NCBI GenBank assembly: GCA_963759955.1
Contig: CAVXCA010000042.1
Span: 62,001-126,000, forward strand
From: Roseiarcus sp963759955
GTDB lineage: Bacteria; Pseudomonadota; Alphaproteobacteria; Rhizobiales; Beijerinckiaceae
DNA: 64,000 nucleotides
Direction: 5' to 3'
The notes beneath the pieces are model-generated. The model ran no database searches. It saw only the letters and a list, made by a program, of their open reading frames with translations, and had not been told where the DNA came from. The translations under genes were made by a program, and so were the position numbers. Each line of letters begins with the position of its first letter. Positions within the stretch are counted from its first letter, which is position 1. Positions 37,395 through 46,484 of this stretch are shown here, piece by piece.

Positions 37395-38837
37395 TCAGAA
37401 CTGGCGAGCGATCGTCAGACGGCCGTTGAAGCCGTCGGAGTTCGACTTCCAGGCCGGGGCGAGCGAGTCGTGAGCCCAGCTGCCCGGCGTCGCCTGATGG
37501 GTCGACCCATAGAGCAGGTCGAGGGCGAACGACAGGTTCTTGACCGGCGTCCACACCGTGGTCACGCCGCCTTCCCACTGCTCGACGTTCGCCGAGATGT
37601 AGTAGGGGGTGTTCGACCACGTCACCTGACCATAGGACAACTCCGGCGACACGACCAAGGTCGGGCCGACGGCGATGTCGACCGCGCCCGCGAGCGACCA
37701 AGCGGTCGGCTTCGAGAAGCCGTTCTGGCCGTAGTACACGTCGCCCAACAGAACGCCGACGCCGTTGCCGTTGAAGGTGTTGCCGTTGAAGCCCGGGCTG
37801 GTCAGACCGGAATACTCGATCGCCTCTTGGGTCCAAACGCCCTGCACCTTGACGTCGCTGCCCGCGCCGAGCATAGGCAGATTGACGGTCACGCCGCCGA
37901 TGACGCCCCAACCCCACTGGTCGATCGACGGGCTCGAGGCAGTGCCCGAGAACGGGTAACCGCTCGAATCCTGGTTCACGTTATGCGCGACGCCGGCGAG
38001 ATGGGCGTTGCCCCAACCCTGCTTGACGTCCAAGGCCGCGACCAAGTCCGGCGCGCGTACGCCCGCCATGCCCAACTGGTTGGTCGTAGCGCTAGTGCTG
38101 TTTATTGCGGGGCTGGCGACGAGGGTCGTGCCGAGCGCGCCGCCGCCGGCGACGATCCCCGGCTGCTCGACCGACAGCGTCAGGCTGATGCCGCCGCCGA
38201 ACGACGCGGTGTAAGCCAACAGCGGGATGCCGTGGCCGCCGGTGTGGTCGGTCGAGATCAGGTCGTCCCAATACGAGATGCCGGTGAGGTAGTCGAAGAA
38301 CGAGCCGTGCAGACCGGCGGTGATCCCCGCCACGTTGATGTAGGCGTCGTCGAGGCGGAAGCTGTTGGTGGCGCCGCCGACCCCGCCCAAGCCCGAACCG
38401 TTGTCGCCGCCGATGCCGCCGACGCCGTAGTTGCCCTGCACCTGAACGGTCGAGTACAACGGGCCCAGCGCGGTGTTGTTGACGGCCTCGAAGTTCACTT
38501 GACCGCGAACACTCAAGCCGATGTCGGAGCGGTCTTTGGCCGCCTCGACGGTGTTGTAGACATTATTGCCCGCAGTCTTGCTGCTGACATAAGTGTACTC
38601 GTTGGTGACCGAACCCATCGAATAGAGGGCGTACACCGCGCCGCTGATCTTGAAGCAGGTGTCCGAGCCCGGCAGGACGAAGCCGGTGATCGGGGTGCCG
38701 TTCGCGGTGACGTGGCAAATCTTGACGTATTCGGCAGCGGGCGCGCCCTTCCTGGTGGGAAGATCGGCGGCCTGAGCAGCGGCGACCGTGACCAAAGCGG
38801 CCGCGGAACCGAGCAGAAGGCTCTTCATGAGCGTCAT
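37395..38837 (-). CDS. Alphaproteobacterial porin (Porin_2 family)
   Basis: A 480-residue outer-membrane beta-barrel porin for passive uptake of small solutes. The signal peptide MTLMKSLLLGSAAALVTVAAAQA is followed by the family start ADLPTRKGAPAAEYVKICHVTANGTPITGFVLPGSDTCFKISGAVYALYS, alternating hydrophobic strands, and the terminal phenylalanine of NGRLTIARQF recognised by the BAM machinery. The Cys pair in ICHV and DTCF is typical. ATG 38837 has GGAGG seven bases upstream. It is monocistronic, with its own terminator at 37340-37370. Confidence 0.93.
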   Translation of the reverse strand: MTLMKSLLLGSAAALVTVAAAQAADLPTRKGAPAAEYVKICHVTANGTPITGFVLPGSDTCFKISGAVYALYSMGSVTNEYTYVSSKTAGNNVYNTVEAAKDRSDIGLSVRGQVNFEAVNNTALGPLYSTVQVQGNYGVGGIGGDNGSGLGGVGGATNSFRLDDAYINVAGITAGLHGSFFDYLTGISYWDDLISTDHTGGHGIPLLAYTASFGGGISLTLSVEQPGIVAGGGALGTTLVASPAINSTSATTNQLGMAGVRAPDLVAALDVKQGWGNAHLAGVAHNVNQDSSGYPFSGTASSPSIDQWGWGVIGGVTVNLPMLGAGSDVKVQGVWTQEAIEYSGLTSPGFNGNTFNGNGVGVLLGDVYYGQNGFSKPTAWSLAGAVDIAVGPTLVVSPELSYGQVTWSNTPYYISANVEQWEGGVTTVWTPVKNLSFALDLLYGSTHQATPGSWAHDSLAPAWKSNSDGFNGRLTIARQF

Positions 38838-39189
38838 TTGTTGACCTCCAGTGATTGACAAGTGGGAGTTGGTTGAAACCTTGAACCTTATTTCGCCGAC
38901 CAAAAAACGAGCCGAGTCAAAGGTGTTAAGCGCCCCTCTTCCCGTTTCAACGAACCTCGGGCGTTTTTGCGCTGGTCCCCCAGCAATCGACGCCTTCCGT
39001 CCGAACTCGCGAGCGGGAAGCTCCCGTTCACATCCGGCAACATACAAGCGTCCGGCCTCCCCTCAAACCCGAAAATGCCGAATTTCGGCCCCAAACGGCG
39101 TTTCCCCGCAGCATGTTGCAGAAAGGTCACGAAACGAGGGGGGACGGCCCACCTGCCCGGCAAAATCCGCCGAGCGGCCCGTTTGGCGG
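38838..39189. other. Upstream region of the porin gene
   Basis: No gene seen. The proximal 100 bp is AT-richer (TTGACTCGGCTCGTTTTTTG on the minus strand) and probably holds the porin promoter, though spacing to a -10 element is unclear. The distal part leads into the repeat block at 39190. Confidence 0.35.
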
Positions 39190-39545
39190 GCCTGCGGCCA
39201 TCCCCCGCGCCCCTCACCCTGCCTCTCCCCGCAAGCGGGAAGAGGGGAAAAAAGGCGTCGCCGCACCCTTCTCCCCGCGAGCGGGGAGAGGAGAAGAAAG
39301 GCGCCGCCGCGCCCCTCTCCCCGCGCAGCGGGGAGAGGTCGGGTGAGGGGCGCGGGGGATTGGCCGCAGGCTTCGCAATGCCCACAAAATCGGCCGAGCG
39401 GCCCATTTGGCAGGCCTGCGGCTACTCCCCCCGCCCCTCACCCTGCCTCTCCCCGCGAGCGGGGAGAGGGGCGCGGCGGCGCCCTTTCTTCCCCTCTCCC
39501 CGCATGCGGGGAGAGGCAGGGTGAGGGGCCTGGGGGATTGGCCGC
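39190..39545. repeat. Palindromic repeat block left of the second DUF559 gene
   Basis: About two copies of a composite unit: CCCCTCACCCTGCCTCTCCCCGCGAGCGGGGAGAGG-type palindromes alternating with GGCCGAGCGGCCCATTTGG ... CAGGCCTGCGGC. The same unit recurs at 39957-40300 and as a tandem array at 43620-44400. Confidence 0.8.
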
Positions 39546-39564
39546 ACGCCTCCGCGCTGAAGGC

Positions 39565-39927
39565 CTAATGCCCGAGTTCAGCCAAGACGCGGGCGATTTC
39601 TTCGACAATCGCTCCGACGTTTTCATAGACCTGCTCGTTGGAGAACCGAATAACGCGATAGCCCTGCGCTCCAAGAAACGCCGTTCGACGCTTGTCGGAG
39701 GCGATTTCTTCCTCCGAGGAATGGGTTGCGCCGTCGATTTCGACGACGAGCTTGGCCGAACGGCAGGCGAAATCGGCGAAATACGGTCCGATCGGTTGCG
39801 AACGCACGAACTTGACGCCCCGCAAGCTGCTGTTTTTGAGTCGCGACCAAAGAATTCGCTCCGCCGCCGGCGAAAGGCGCCGCAATTCGCGGGCGCGGCG
39901 GGTTTCAACGAGGCGAAGTCCGCGCAC
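39565..39927 (-). CDS. DUF559 endonuclease-like protein (second copy)
   Basis: A 120-residue DUF559 protein related to the one at 36806-37165: SPAAERILWSRLKNSSLRGVKFVRSQPIGPYFADFACRSAKLVVEIDGATH, then FLGAQGYRVIRFSNEQVYENV. The predicted metal-binding acidic residues (ADF, EID) are intact. It is flanked on both sides by copies of the composite palindromic repeat, as the first copy is by its own repeat type. The two proteins are diverged, so this is not a recent local duplication. No methylase or mutS gene is adjacent to suggest a repair or restriction partner. Confidence 0.85.
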   Translation of the reverse strand: MRGLRLVETRRARELRRLSPAAERILWSRLKNSSLRGVKFVRSQPIGPYFADFACRSAKLVVEIDGATHSSEEEIASDKRRTAFLGAQGYRVIRFSNEQVYENVGAIVEEIARVLAELGH

Positions 39928-39956
39928 CGACCCGGCCCTCCTGATGGCGGCTAGTC

Positions 39957-40300
39957 ACCCACGCCCCTCACCCTGCCCCTCCCCGCGAGCGGGGAGAGGG
40001 GAAGAGGCGCCCCTCACCCTGCCCCTCCCCGCGAGGGGGGAGAGGAGAAGAAAGGCGCCGCCGCGCCCCTCTCCCCGCACAGCGGGGAGAGGTTGGGTGA
40101 GGGGCGTGGGGGATTGGCCGCAGGCTTCGCAATGCCCACAAAATCAGCCGAGCGGCCGATTTGGCGGGCCTGCGGCTAGTCACCCAGGCCCCTCACCCTG
40201 CCTCTCCCCGCGAGCGGGGAGAGGGGAAGAAAGGCGCCCCTCACCCTGCCTCTCCCCGCGAGCGGGGAGAGGGGAAGGAAGGGCGCCGCCGCGCCCCTCG
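39957..40300. repeat. Palindromic repeat block right of the second DUF559 gene
   Basis: Several CCTCTCCCCGCGAGCGGGGAGAGG palindromes, two of them nearly identical and adjacent (40192-40232 and 40238-40278), with one GATTGGCCGCAGGCTTCG ... CAGGCCTGCGGC unit between. The block supplies the last 36 codons of the sulfotransferase frame ending at 40180. Confidence 0.8.
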
Positions 40301-41598
40301 ATTTCCAAGGCCTGCAACAACGGCCCGAGGGACGCCTCGTAGGCGCGCCAGCGTCCGACCGAGCTGTTGTAGATCGGCTGGCGCACCTGGGTCACGCTTG
40401 CCGTGTGGATCGGTCGAGTCGTTTGGTGGAAGTCGAGGCAGCGCGAATCCCATTCCAATCCGCAATAGGCGACGATGCGCCGCGCTTGTTGCTCGAGATC
40501 GGCGACGACGTCCTCGTAGCGCACTTCGAGCATCGCGTTCGCCGGCAGCGCGTCGCGCCAATGCGCCATCGTCGCCTCGTAGGCGCGATAGTAGCGGCCG
40601 AGTTCTCCGAGGTCGAAAGTGTACAGCAGAGCGCCTTCGGTAAACATCTGCGAAAAGCACGACAAGCAAGTGTCGACGGGATCGCGGCGCGTGTGGATGA
40701 TCTGCGCGTTCGGCAGCGCCATACGGATGAGACCGACCCAGCGGAAATTATCCGGCAACTTGTTGGTGATTCGCATCGCCTCGGGGGCAGCCTCTCTGAT
40801 GCGGCTGACGTAGCTCGCGCCCAGGCGACGCAATTGCTCGTCCGACAGCCGCGAAACCGCCTCGGGCGAAGGCGGCGATCCGCCGGCGGCCTCGCCGAGT
40901 CCCGATATGGCGTCGACGAGGTCCATGATCTCGCCGGCGCCGAAAACTTGGGGGTGGCTCGCCAGGATCTGTTCGACCAGGGTGGTCCCCGACCGCGGCA
41001 TGCCGAGAACAAACACGGGAACCGACGAAGGATCGCCTCGACCTCGGTCGGCGCGCATCAGCTCGGCCGTGAACGCCCGCCGCGTGCGCTCCAAGACTGC
41101 CAGCGCGGCCGCTTCATCGTAGGTGAATTGGCTACGCTTCAATGCGTTGCCTGCGAGCAGGCGTTGAAAGGCGCGCTCATGATCCTCGATGTCCTGATAC
41201 GCCTTGGCCAAAGCGAAGTTCAGGGCGATCTGCTCTTCGGCGCTCAGCGAAGGCATGTCCTGCGCGAGTCTCTCCATGGCCTGAAGGCGCCGATCGCCGG
41301 GCGACAACCGCTTGGACAACGTGAGGGAATGGTAAAATGTCGCGTTGTTCGGCGCCAAATCGATCGCCTTTTCGATCGCTTCGCTCGCTTCGGCAAGACG
41401 GCCGACGTCGAGCAATGCGAGACCCCTCCCCTCGTGCGCGTCTGCATGATCAGGCGAGAGAGCAAGCGCTTTCTCATAACATGTCAGCGCCTCCGCCGAC
41501 CGCTCGAGATCGCGAAGGACATTGCCGCGGCCATACCAGGCGTTCGCAAGGCCGGGGGCGATCGCCAACGCCTTGTCGTAGCTCGCCAACGCCTCCGC
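40180..41598 (-). pseudogene. TPR-sulfotransferase, C-terminal fragment (split by IS630)
   Basis: The distal part of a TPR-sulfotransferase gene whose proximal part is at 42732-43424. It retains the last TPR units (ASYDKALAIAPGLANAWYGRGNVL, ALTCYEKALALSPDHADAHEG) and a complete PAPS-dependent sulfotransferase domain: the phosphosulfate loop VFVLGMPRSGTTLVEQILASHP and the 3'-phosphate site IIHTRRDPVDTCLSCF. Such proteins transfer sulfate to unknown acceptors, possibly surface glycans. The native C-terminus probably ends GPLLQALEIEG as in the paralogue at 44361; the remaining residues are repeat-derived. The fragment still has an ATG at 41589 (MASYDKAL), so a shortened protein could be made if transcribed from the IS. 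Confidence 0.85.
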
Positions 41599-42728
41599 TA
41601 GTGGATCGAATCCAACACTTGGTGCCCGCGCCTGACGGCGGCGATGATTTTATTGGGGTCGGCGGTCCAGGTGAAGGGCGCGGATTGCCGATTGTGCTCT
41701 TCGAGGAATCGATTGATGGCGGCCTGCAAATCGACGACCGATCGGAATACGCCGCGCTTGAGTCTGCGCTTGGTGAGCGTGGCGAAGAAGCCTTCGACGG
41801 CGTTGAGCCACGAGCAGGACGTCGGCGTGAAGTGGAAGACGAACCGCTCGTGCCGAGCGAGCCACTGGAGCACTTTGGGATGCTTGTGGGCGGCGTAATT
41901 GTCGAGGATCACATGCACCATCTTGCCGGCGGGAACCCGAGCGTCGATGGCGTTGAGAAAGCGGATGAACTCCTGATGGCGGTGGCGCTGCATGTTTTGG
42001 CCGATGACCGTGCCGTCGAGAATATTCATGGCGGCGAACAGCGTCGTCGTGCCGTTCCTGACGTAGTCGTGGGTCATCGTGCCGGCGCGGCCCTTCTTGA
42101 GCGGCAGCCCGGGCTGGGTGCGGTCGAGCGCCTGAATTTGGCTCTTCTCGTCGAGAGACAGGACGATGGCGTGCGCGGGCGGATCGACATAGAGCCCGAC
42201 CACATCGCGCAGCTTCTCGATGAATTTCGGATCGTTGGAAAGTTTGAACTGCCGCATGCGGTGCGGCTGAAGACCATGTTTGCGCCAGATGCGTTGAACC
42301 GAGCTGACGGAGACGCCCGAGGCCTTCGCCATCAAAGCGCCGGTCCAATGCGTTGTCTCCCCCGGCGGCGGATCGAGCGTCAGGGCCACGACCCGCGCAA
42401 CGATCTCGTCCGCCAGCAGCTTGACGCGCGAAGGCCGCGTCTTGTCGCGCGCCAGCCCCTCGAACCCTTCGTCGGCGAACCGTTCCTGCCAGCGCCAGAC
42501 ACAAGTTTTCGACTTGCCCGTCCGGCGCATGATCTCGTTCGTGCCCACGCCGTCGGCCGTCAAAAGCACGATCTGGCCCCGCCAAACGTGCTTCTGCGGC
42601 GCGTTGCGATCCTTGATCAGAGCCAAAAGCCGGAGCCGATCTTCCGCCGAAACGGCAAGCGATATTCCCGTGCGCATGCGCCAGACTCGCACATCGCCAG
42701 TCCGCCGGGAATCCTCAATAGGATTCAA
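41598..42728 (-). CDS. IS630-family transposase
   Basis: An intact 376-residue transposase. The N-terminus contains two helix-turn-helix regions (VGTNEIMRRTGKSKTCVWRWQERFADEGFEGL; ASGVSVSSVQRIWRKHGLQPH). The catalytic DDE triad is visible as the Asp of VLSLDEKSQIQALDRTQPG, the Asp of VHVILDNYAAHKH and the Glu of SWLNAVEGFFATLT, all IS630 hallmarks. A shorter start at MRTGISL (42677) is possible. The stop codon TAG is completed by the TA target duplication plus one host base. It reads in the same direction as the gene it interrupts. Confidence 0.93.
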   Translation of the reverse strand: MNPIEDSRRTGDVRVWRMRTGISLAVSAEDRLRLLALIKDRNAPQKHVWRGQIVLLTADGVGTNEIMRRTGKSKTCVWRWQERFADEGFEGLARDKTRPSRVKLLADEIVARVVALTLDPPPGETTHWTGALMAKASGVSVSSVQRIWRKHGLQPHRMRQFKLSNDPKFIEKLRDVVGLYVDPPAHAIVLSLDEKSQIQALDRTQPGLPLKKGRAGTMTHDYVRNGTTTLFAAMNILDGTVIGQNMQRHRHQEFIRFLNAIDARVPAGKMVHVILDNYAAHKHPKVLQWLARHERFVFHFTPTSCSWLNAVEGFFATLTKRRLKRGVFRSVVDLQAAINRFLEEHNRQSAPFTWTADPNKIIAAVRRGHQVLDSIH

Positions 42729-42746
42729 ATGTCAGATTTCATCCAC
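41601..42746 (-). mobile_element. IS630-family insertion sequence inside a TPR-sulfotransferase gene
   Basis: About 1,146 bp flanked by TA on both sides (41599-41600 and 42747-42748), the target duplication expected for IS630. The ends GTGGATCGAATCC and, on the complement, GTGGATGAAATCT form short imperfect inverted repeats. Removing the element and one TA fuses RQLKRL to AEALASYDKA in frame, so the boundaries are proven by the host gene. Confidence 0.93.
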
Positions 42747-43424
42747 TAGGCGCTTGAGTTGGCGAAAGACATTGCCGCGGCCAATCCACGCGTTGGCGAG
42801 GAAAGGGTTAAGCGTCAGCGCCTTGTCGTAAGCCGCAAGCGCCTCGTCGAAGCGTTTTAGTATAGCGTATATATTGCTTTTGTTAAGGACCGCGTCAACG
42901 TAATTCGGAGCGAGCTTTAGCGCCTTCTCGACACTTGCAGCCGCAAGTTCATATTGTTTCAACTCTGCGAGAACGAACCCTCTATCATTATTTGCCGCAA
43001 CATGATTTGGCTGAATCAGCAGAAGCTTATCGAATTGCCTAAGAGCGTCTTGCAGCTTGCCGAGCTTCAGCAACGATACGGCATTCACATACAACAACGA
43101 TACATTGTTGCCGTTTAACGCCAGCCCCTTTCGACAAACATCAAGCGCGCTCGTATAGTCTCCGGTCTGGAATAACACGCTCGCGTAATTTTCCATGAAT
43201 TGAATGTTGGGCGGCCGAATCGACAACGAGCGCGCCAAAAGAAGTTTGGCCCGCTCCATATTTCCCCAGTGCGTCTCGATAAGCCCCAGGAAATGGAGCG
43301 CCTGGAAATTATTGGGATTGCTTTCTATCAGTTCACGATACAGCTCAGCCGCTTGCTCGAGGGCGCCCTTTTGGTGCAAGGCGTGCGCGGTTCGCAGTTT
43401 CTGCTGATCGTCGACACTCGGCAT
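42732..43424 (-). pseudogene. TPR-sulfotransferase, N-terminal fragment (split by IS630)
   Basis: The proximal part of the interrupted gene: a start at ATG 43424 (MPSVDDQQKLRTAHALHQKG) and about six tetratricopeptide units at 34-residue spacing, for example ALEQAAELYRELIESNPNNFQALHFLG, RFDEALAAYDKALTLNPFLANAWIGRGNV. After RQLKRL the frame enters the IS630 end and stops (VDEI). Joined to the 40180-41598 fragment it would encode about 698 residues, comparable to the 707 of the paralogue at 44361-46484. The TPR part is AT-richer than the paralogue. Confidence 0.85.
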
Positions 43425-43619
43425 GTGAAACTCAATTCCAAGTCTGGGATCCTCGGCGGGCTTATAGCCGAACGGCCCCGACCCAAGAAGAAATGAATCG
43501 TGGCGACGGTTTGTTCAGCCGCTCAAGCGTCAGGCGGATCGCCGCGATACGGGGCGAGGACAGCGCGCGCCCGTCGGCGCACGCCCCTTCCCCCTTGCGG
43601 ATTCACACATTTGCGAAGC
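43425..43619. other. Upstream region of the split TPR-sulfotransferase gene
   Basis: No gene seen. It presumably carries the promoter of the leftward TPR-sulfotransferase gene and runs into the tandem repeat array. Confidence 0.3.
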
Positions 43620-44400
43620 CAGCGGCCAATCGCCCCGCCCCTCACCCTGCCTCTCCCCGCGAGCGGGGAGAGGAGCCCGCGGCGCCGCTCTTCCCCTCTC
43701 CCCGCCCTTCGCGGGGAGAGGCAGGGTGAGGGGCCTGGGGGATTGGCCGCGGGCCTCGCAATGCCCACAAAATCAGCCGAGCGGCCGATTTGGCAGGCCT
43801 GCGGCTAGTCACCCGCGCCCCTCACCAGGCCTCTCCCCGCGAGCGGGGAGAGGAGCCCGCGGCGCCGTTCTTCCCCTCTCCCCGCCCTTCGCGGGGAGAG
43901 GCAGGGTGAGGGGCCTGGGGGATTGGCCGCGGGCCTCGCAATGCCCACAAAATCAGCCGAGCGGCCCATTTGGCAGGCCTGCGGCTACTCTCTCCGCCCC
44001 TCACCCGACCTCTCCCCGCTGGGCGGGGAGAGGAGCCCGCGGCGCCGGTCTTCCCCTCTCCCCGCCCTTCGCGGGGAGAGGCAGGGTGAGGGGCGGGGCG
44101 ATTGGCCGCAGGCTTCGCACTACCCGCAATATCAGCGGAGCGGCCGATTTGGCAGGCCTGCGGCTACTCTCTCCGCCCCTCACCCGACCTCTCCCCGCTG
44201 GGCGGGGAGAGGAGCCCGCGGCGCCGGTCTTCCCCTCTCCCCGCCCTTCGCGGGGAGAGGCAGGGTGAGGGGCCTGGGGGATTGGCCGCAGGCTTCGCAC
44301 TACCCGCAATATCAGCGGAGCGGCCGATTTGGCAGGCCTGCGGCTAGTCACCCGCGCCCCTCACCCGGCCTCTCCCCGCTCACGCGGGGAGAGGGGCGCG
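43620..44400. repeat. Tandem array of about 180-bp palindrome-containing units
   Basis: Roughly four copies in the same orientation, at a spacing of 179-181 bp measured at the motif GGGGATTGGCCGC (about 43738, 43918, 44097, 44278). Each unit contains AATGCCCACAAAATCAGCC (or CTACCCGCAATATCAGC), GAGCGGCC(G/C)ATTTGGCAGG, and two CCTCTCCCCGC...GCGGGGAGAGG palindromes. It lies between the two TPR-sulfotransferase paralogues and supplies the last codons of the second. Confidence 0.85.
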
Positions 44401-46484
44401 GCGGCGCCTCTCGTCCCCTCGATCTCCAGCGCCTGCAACAGGGGCCCGAGATGCTCCGCGTGTTTGCGCCATCGGCCGCGCGAGGAGCGGTAGATGGGTT
44501 GACGAACTTGATTGACGCTCGCGGTCAACACGGGGCGCTCGGTGCGATGAAACTCTAGGCAGGCGGGATCCCAAGGCAAGCCGAGAAAATCGAGCATACG
44601 GCGCGCTTCGGCCTCGATGTCCTCGACGACCGCCTCGTAGTCGACTTCGAGGAAATGCGAGGCGGGCAAGACGGCGCGCCAATGCGCCATCAGCGCTTGG
44701 TAATCGCGATGATAGCGGCCGAGTTCCGTCAGGTCGTAAGCAAAATCCAGCGCGCCCACGAACAACTTGGTGTAGCAGGACAGGCAGGTGTCCACGGGAT
44801 CGCGCCGCGAATGGATGATCTTGGCCTGAGGCAGGATCAGGCTAATCAAACCCGCATAGAGAAAGTTGTGCGGCATCTTATCGACGACGTGCGCCTTGCC
44901 CTGCCCCAAGGCGCCGACGCGAGCGACGTAGTCCTCGCCCATTCGCGCCAGCCGCGCGCGGTCGAGCAACGGCGCACATCCCGGCATGCCGCCGGCTTGC
45001 TCGGCGAGGCGCTGAATGTCGTTGAGCTCCCCCGCCCCGTGAACCGCCGGATGCGAGGCGAGAATCTGCTCGATCAGCGTGGTGCCGGAGCGCGGCATGC
45101 CGACGACGAAGATCGGCATCGAAGATCGGAAGCCCTGATCGGCGAAGCGCTCGAGCAATTCGGCCGAGAACGCTTCCGCGACGCCCGCGAACCATTTCCG
45201 GTGGGATGCGGCGTCGTAAGGCGTGACCGCGCGCTTCATCCGGTTGCCCTCGCCGAGATGGCGGAACGCCGCCTCGGAATCGCCGATGTCGAGAAACGCC
45301 TTGCCCAACGCGAAATTCAACGCCATCCGATCGGCGTGCGTCTGCGGCGCGTCGGGCGCCAGCAGCGCCTGCATGGCGGCGATCGCCGGGTCGTCCGCCG
45401 CGAACTTCACGTGCTCCGCACGGCCGCTCCATGCTCCCGCCGATCGAGGAAAAACCTCCAGTATCCGATCGAACGCTTGCGCCGCCTCTTCGCCCTTGCC
45501 GAATGTTTCGAGGGCGGCCGCGCGACCGAGCATCGCCTTTTCTTTGCTCGCGCTCTCCAGCGCGATGGCGCGATCAAAGGCGGCGATTCCCTCCTCGAAG
45601 AGCCCTTGCTCGACGAGAACCGAGCCGAGGGCGTTCTGCACGTCGGCGCGCGCTTCGGCGTCGCGCGGATGGATCGCCGCCGCGCGCTCGGCGGCTTCCC
45701 GCGCTTCCTCCAGACGGCCGAGCTGCTTGAGGGCCAAGGCGCGCGCGGCGAGGCCGCGCGGGTCTTGCGGGGCGACCGACGCCAGCATATCGAGCCAACG
45801 CAGCGCGGCGGCGAACTGCGAGCGCGCGGCCTCGGCGGCGGCCAGATTGAGATAGGCGTCGACGAAATCCGGCTTGAGGGCGATCGCGCGCCGGCCAAAC
45901 GCGATCGCCTTTTCGTACTCGCCTTGTTCACTGAACAATATGACGAGGTTTCCAAAGGACTCCGCATGGCGCGGGTTCAGCAGAAGCGTCTTCTCGAAAT
46001 TGCGATAGGCGTCTTTGTAGCGCTTTAGGGCCAAGAGCGCGTTCGCCTTGTTGTAATAAGCGTCGACATAGCCGTTTTGCAGCGCCAGCGCCTTGTCGTA
46101 ATCCGCAATGGCGCGTTCATGCTCGCCTAATTCGGCGAATACGGTCCCGCGATTGCTCAATGCTTTGTAATTGGCCGGATTCAATGTGAGCGCCGCGTCG
46201 AAAGCGTCGATCGCCTGCTGCAACTTGCCATTGTGTTTTAAAATCGTGCCATAATTGTAAAATGTCGCATCGCTGGTCCGATCGACGCGAAGCGCTCTTT
46301 CTATCGCGTCTTCGGCCTCGCCGAAGCGCTCCGTCGCGCTCAAGACGACCGCCAGCAGGTTCAGGGCGCCGAAATGGCGGGGCTCAACCTTGAGAAATTT
46401 CCGAAAATAGCGCTCGGCGTCCTTATACTGGCCCGCTTGCAGCGACTTCATGCCATTCTGGAGCTGGACTTCGGATTTGACCAT
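44361..46484 (-). CDS. TPR-sulfotransferase
   Basis: About 707 residues from ATG 46484 (MVKSEVQLQNGMKSLQAGQYKDAERYF). The first 400 residues are some ten tetratricopeptide units (for example KALSNRGTVFAELGEHERAIADYDKALALQNGYVDAYYNKANALL). The C-terminal half is a PAPS-dependent sulfotransferase with FVVGMPRSGTTLIEQILASHP (5'-phosphosulfate loop) and IIHSRRDPVDTCLSCY (3'-phosphate site). The natural end is probably GPLLQALEIEG, as in its neighbour; the last 19 residues come from the repeat. The acceptor is unknown. Upstream in-frame codons exist but the TPR region starts here, and the upstream translation has no TPR character. Confidence 0.9.
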   Translation of the reverse strand: MVKSEVQLQNGMKSLQAGQYKDAERYFRKFLKVEPRHFGALNLLAVVLSATERFGEAEDAIERALRVDRTSDATFYNYGTILKHNGKLQQAIDAFDAALTLNPANYKALSNRGTVFAELGEHERAIADYDKALALQNGYVDAYYNKANALLALKRYKDAYRNFEKTLLLNPRHAESFGNLVILFSEQGEYEKAIAFGRRAIALKPDFVDAYLNLAAAEAARSQFAAALRWLDMLASVAPQDPRGLAARALALKQLGRLEEAREAAERAAAIHPRDAEARADVQNALGSVLVEQGLFEEGIAAFDRAIALESASKEKAMLGRAAALETFGKGEEAAQAFDRILEVFPRSAGAWSGRAEHVKFAADDPAIAAMQALLAPDAPQTHADRMALNFALGKAFLDIGDSEAAFRHLGEGNRMKRAVTPYDAASHRKWFAGVAEAFSAELLERFADQGFRSSMPIFVVGMPRSGTTLIEQILASHPAVHGAGELNDIQRLAEQAGGMPGCAPLLDRARLARMGEDYVARVGALGQGKAHVVDKMPHNFLYAGLISLILPQAKIIHSRRDPVDTCLSCYTKLFVGALDFAYDLTELGRYHRDYQALMAHWRAVLPASHFLEVDYEAVVEDIEAEARRMLDFLGLPWDPACLEFHRTERPVLTASVNQVRQPIYRSSRGRWRKHAEHLGPLLQALEIEGTRGAAAPLSPRERGEAG

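Noticed and set aside
43620..44400. CRISPR array
   Set aside because: Units are about 180 bp, carry palindromes and have no 25-40-bp spacers of unique sequence or cas genes nearby; it is a tandem intergenic repeat.
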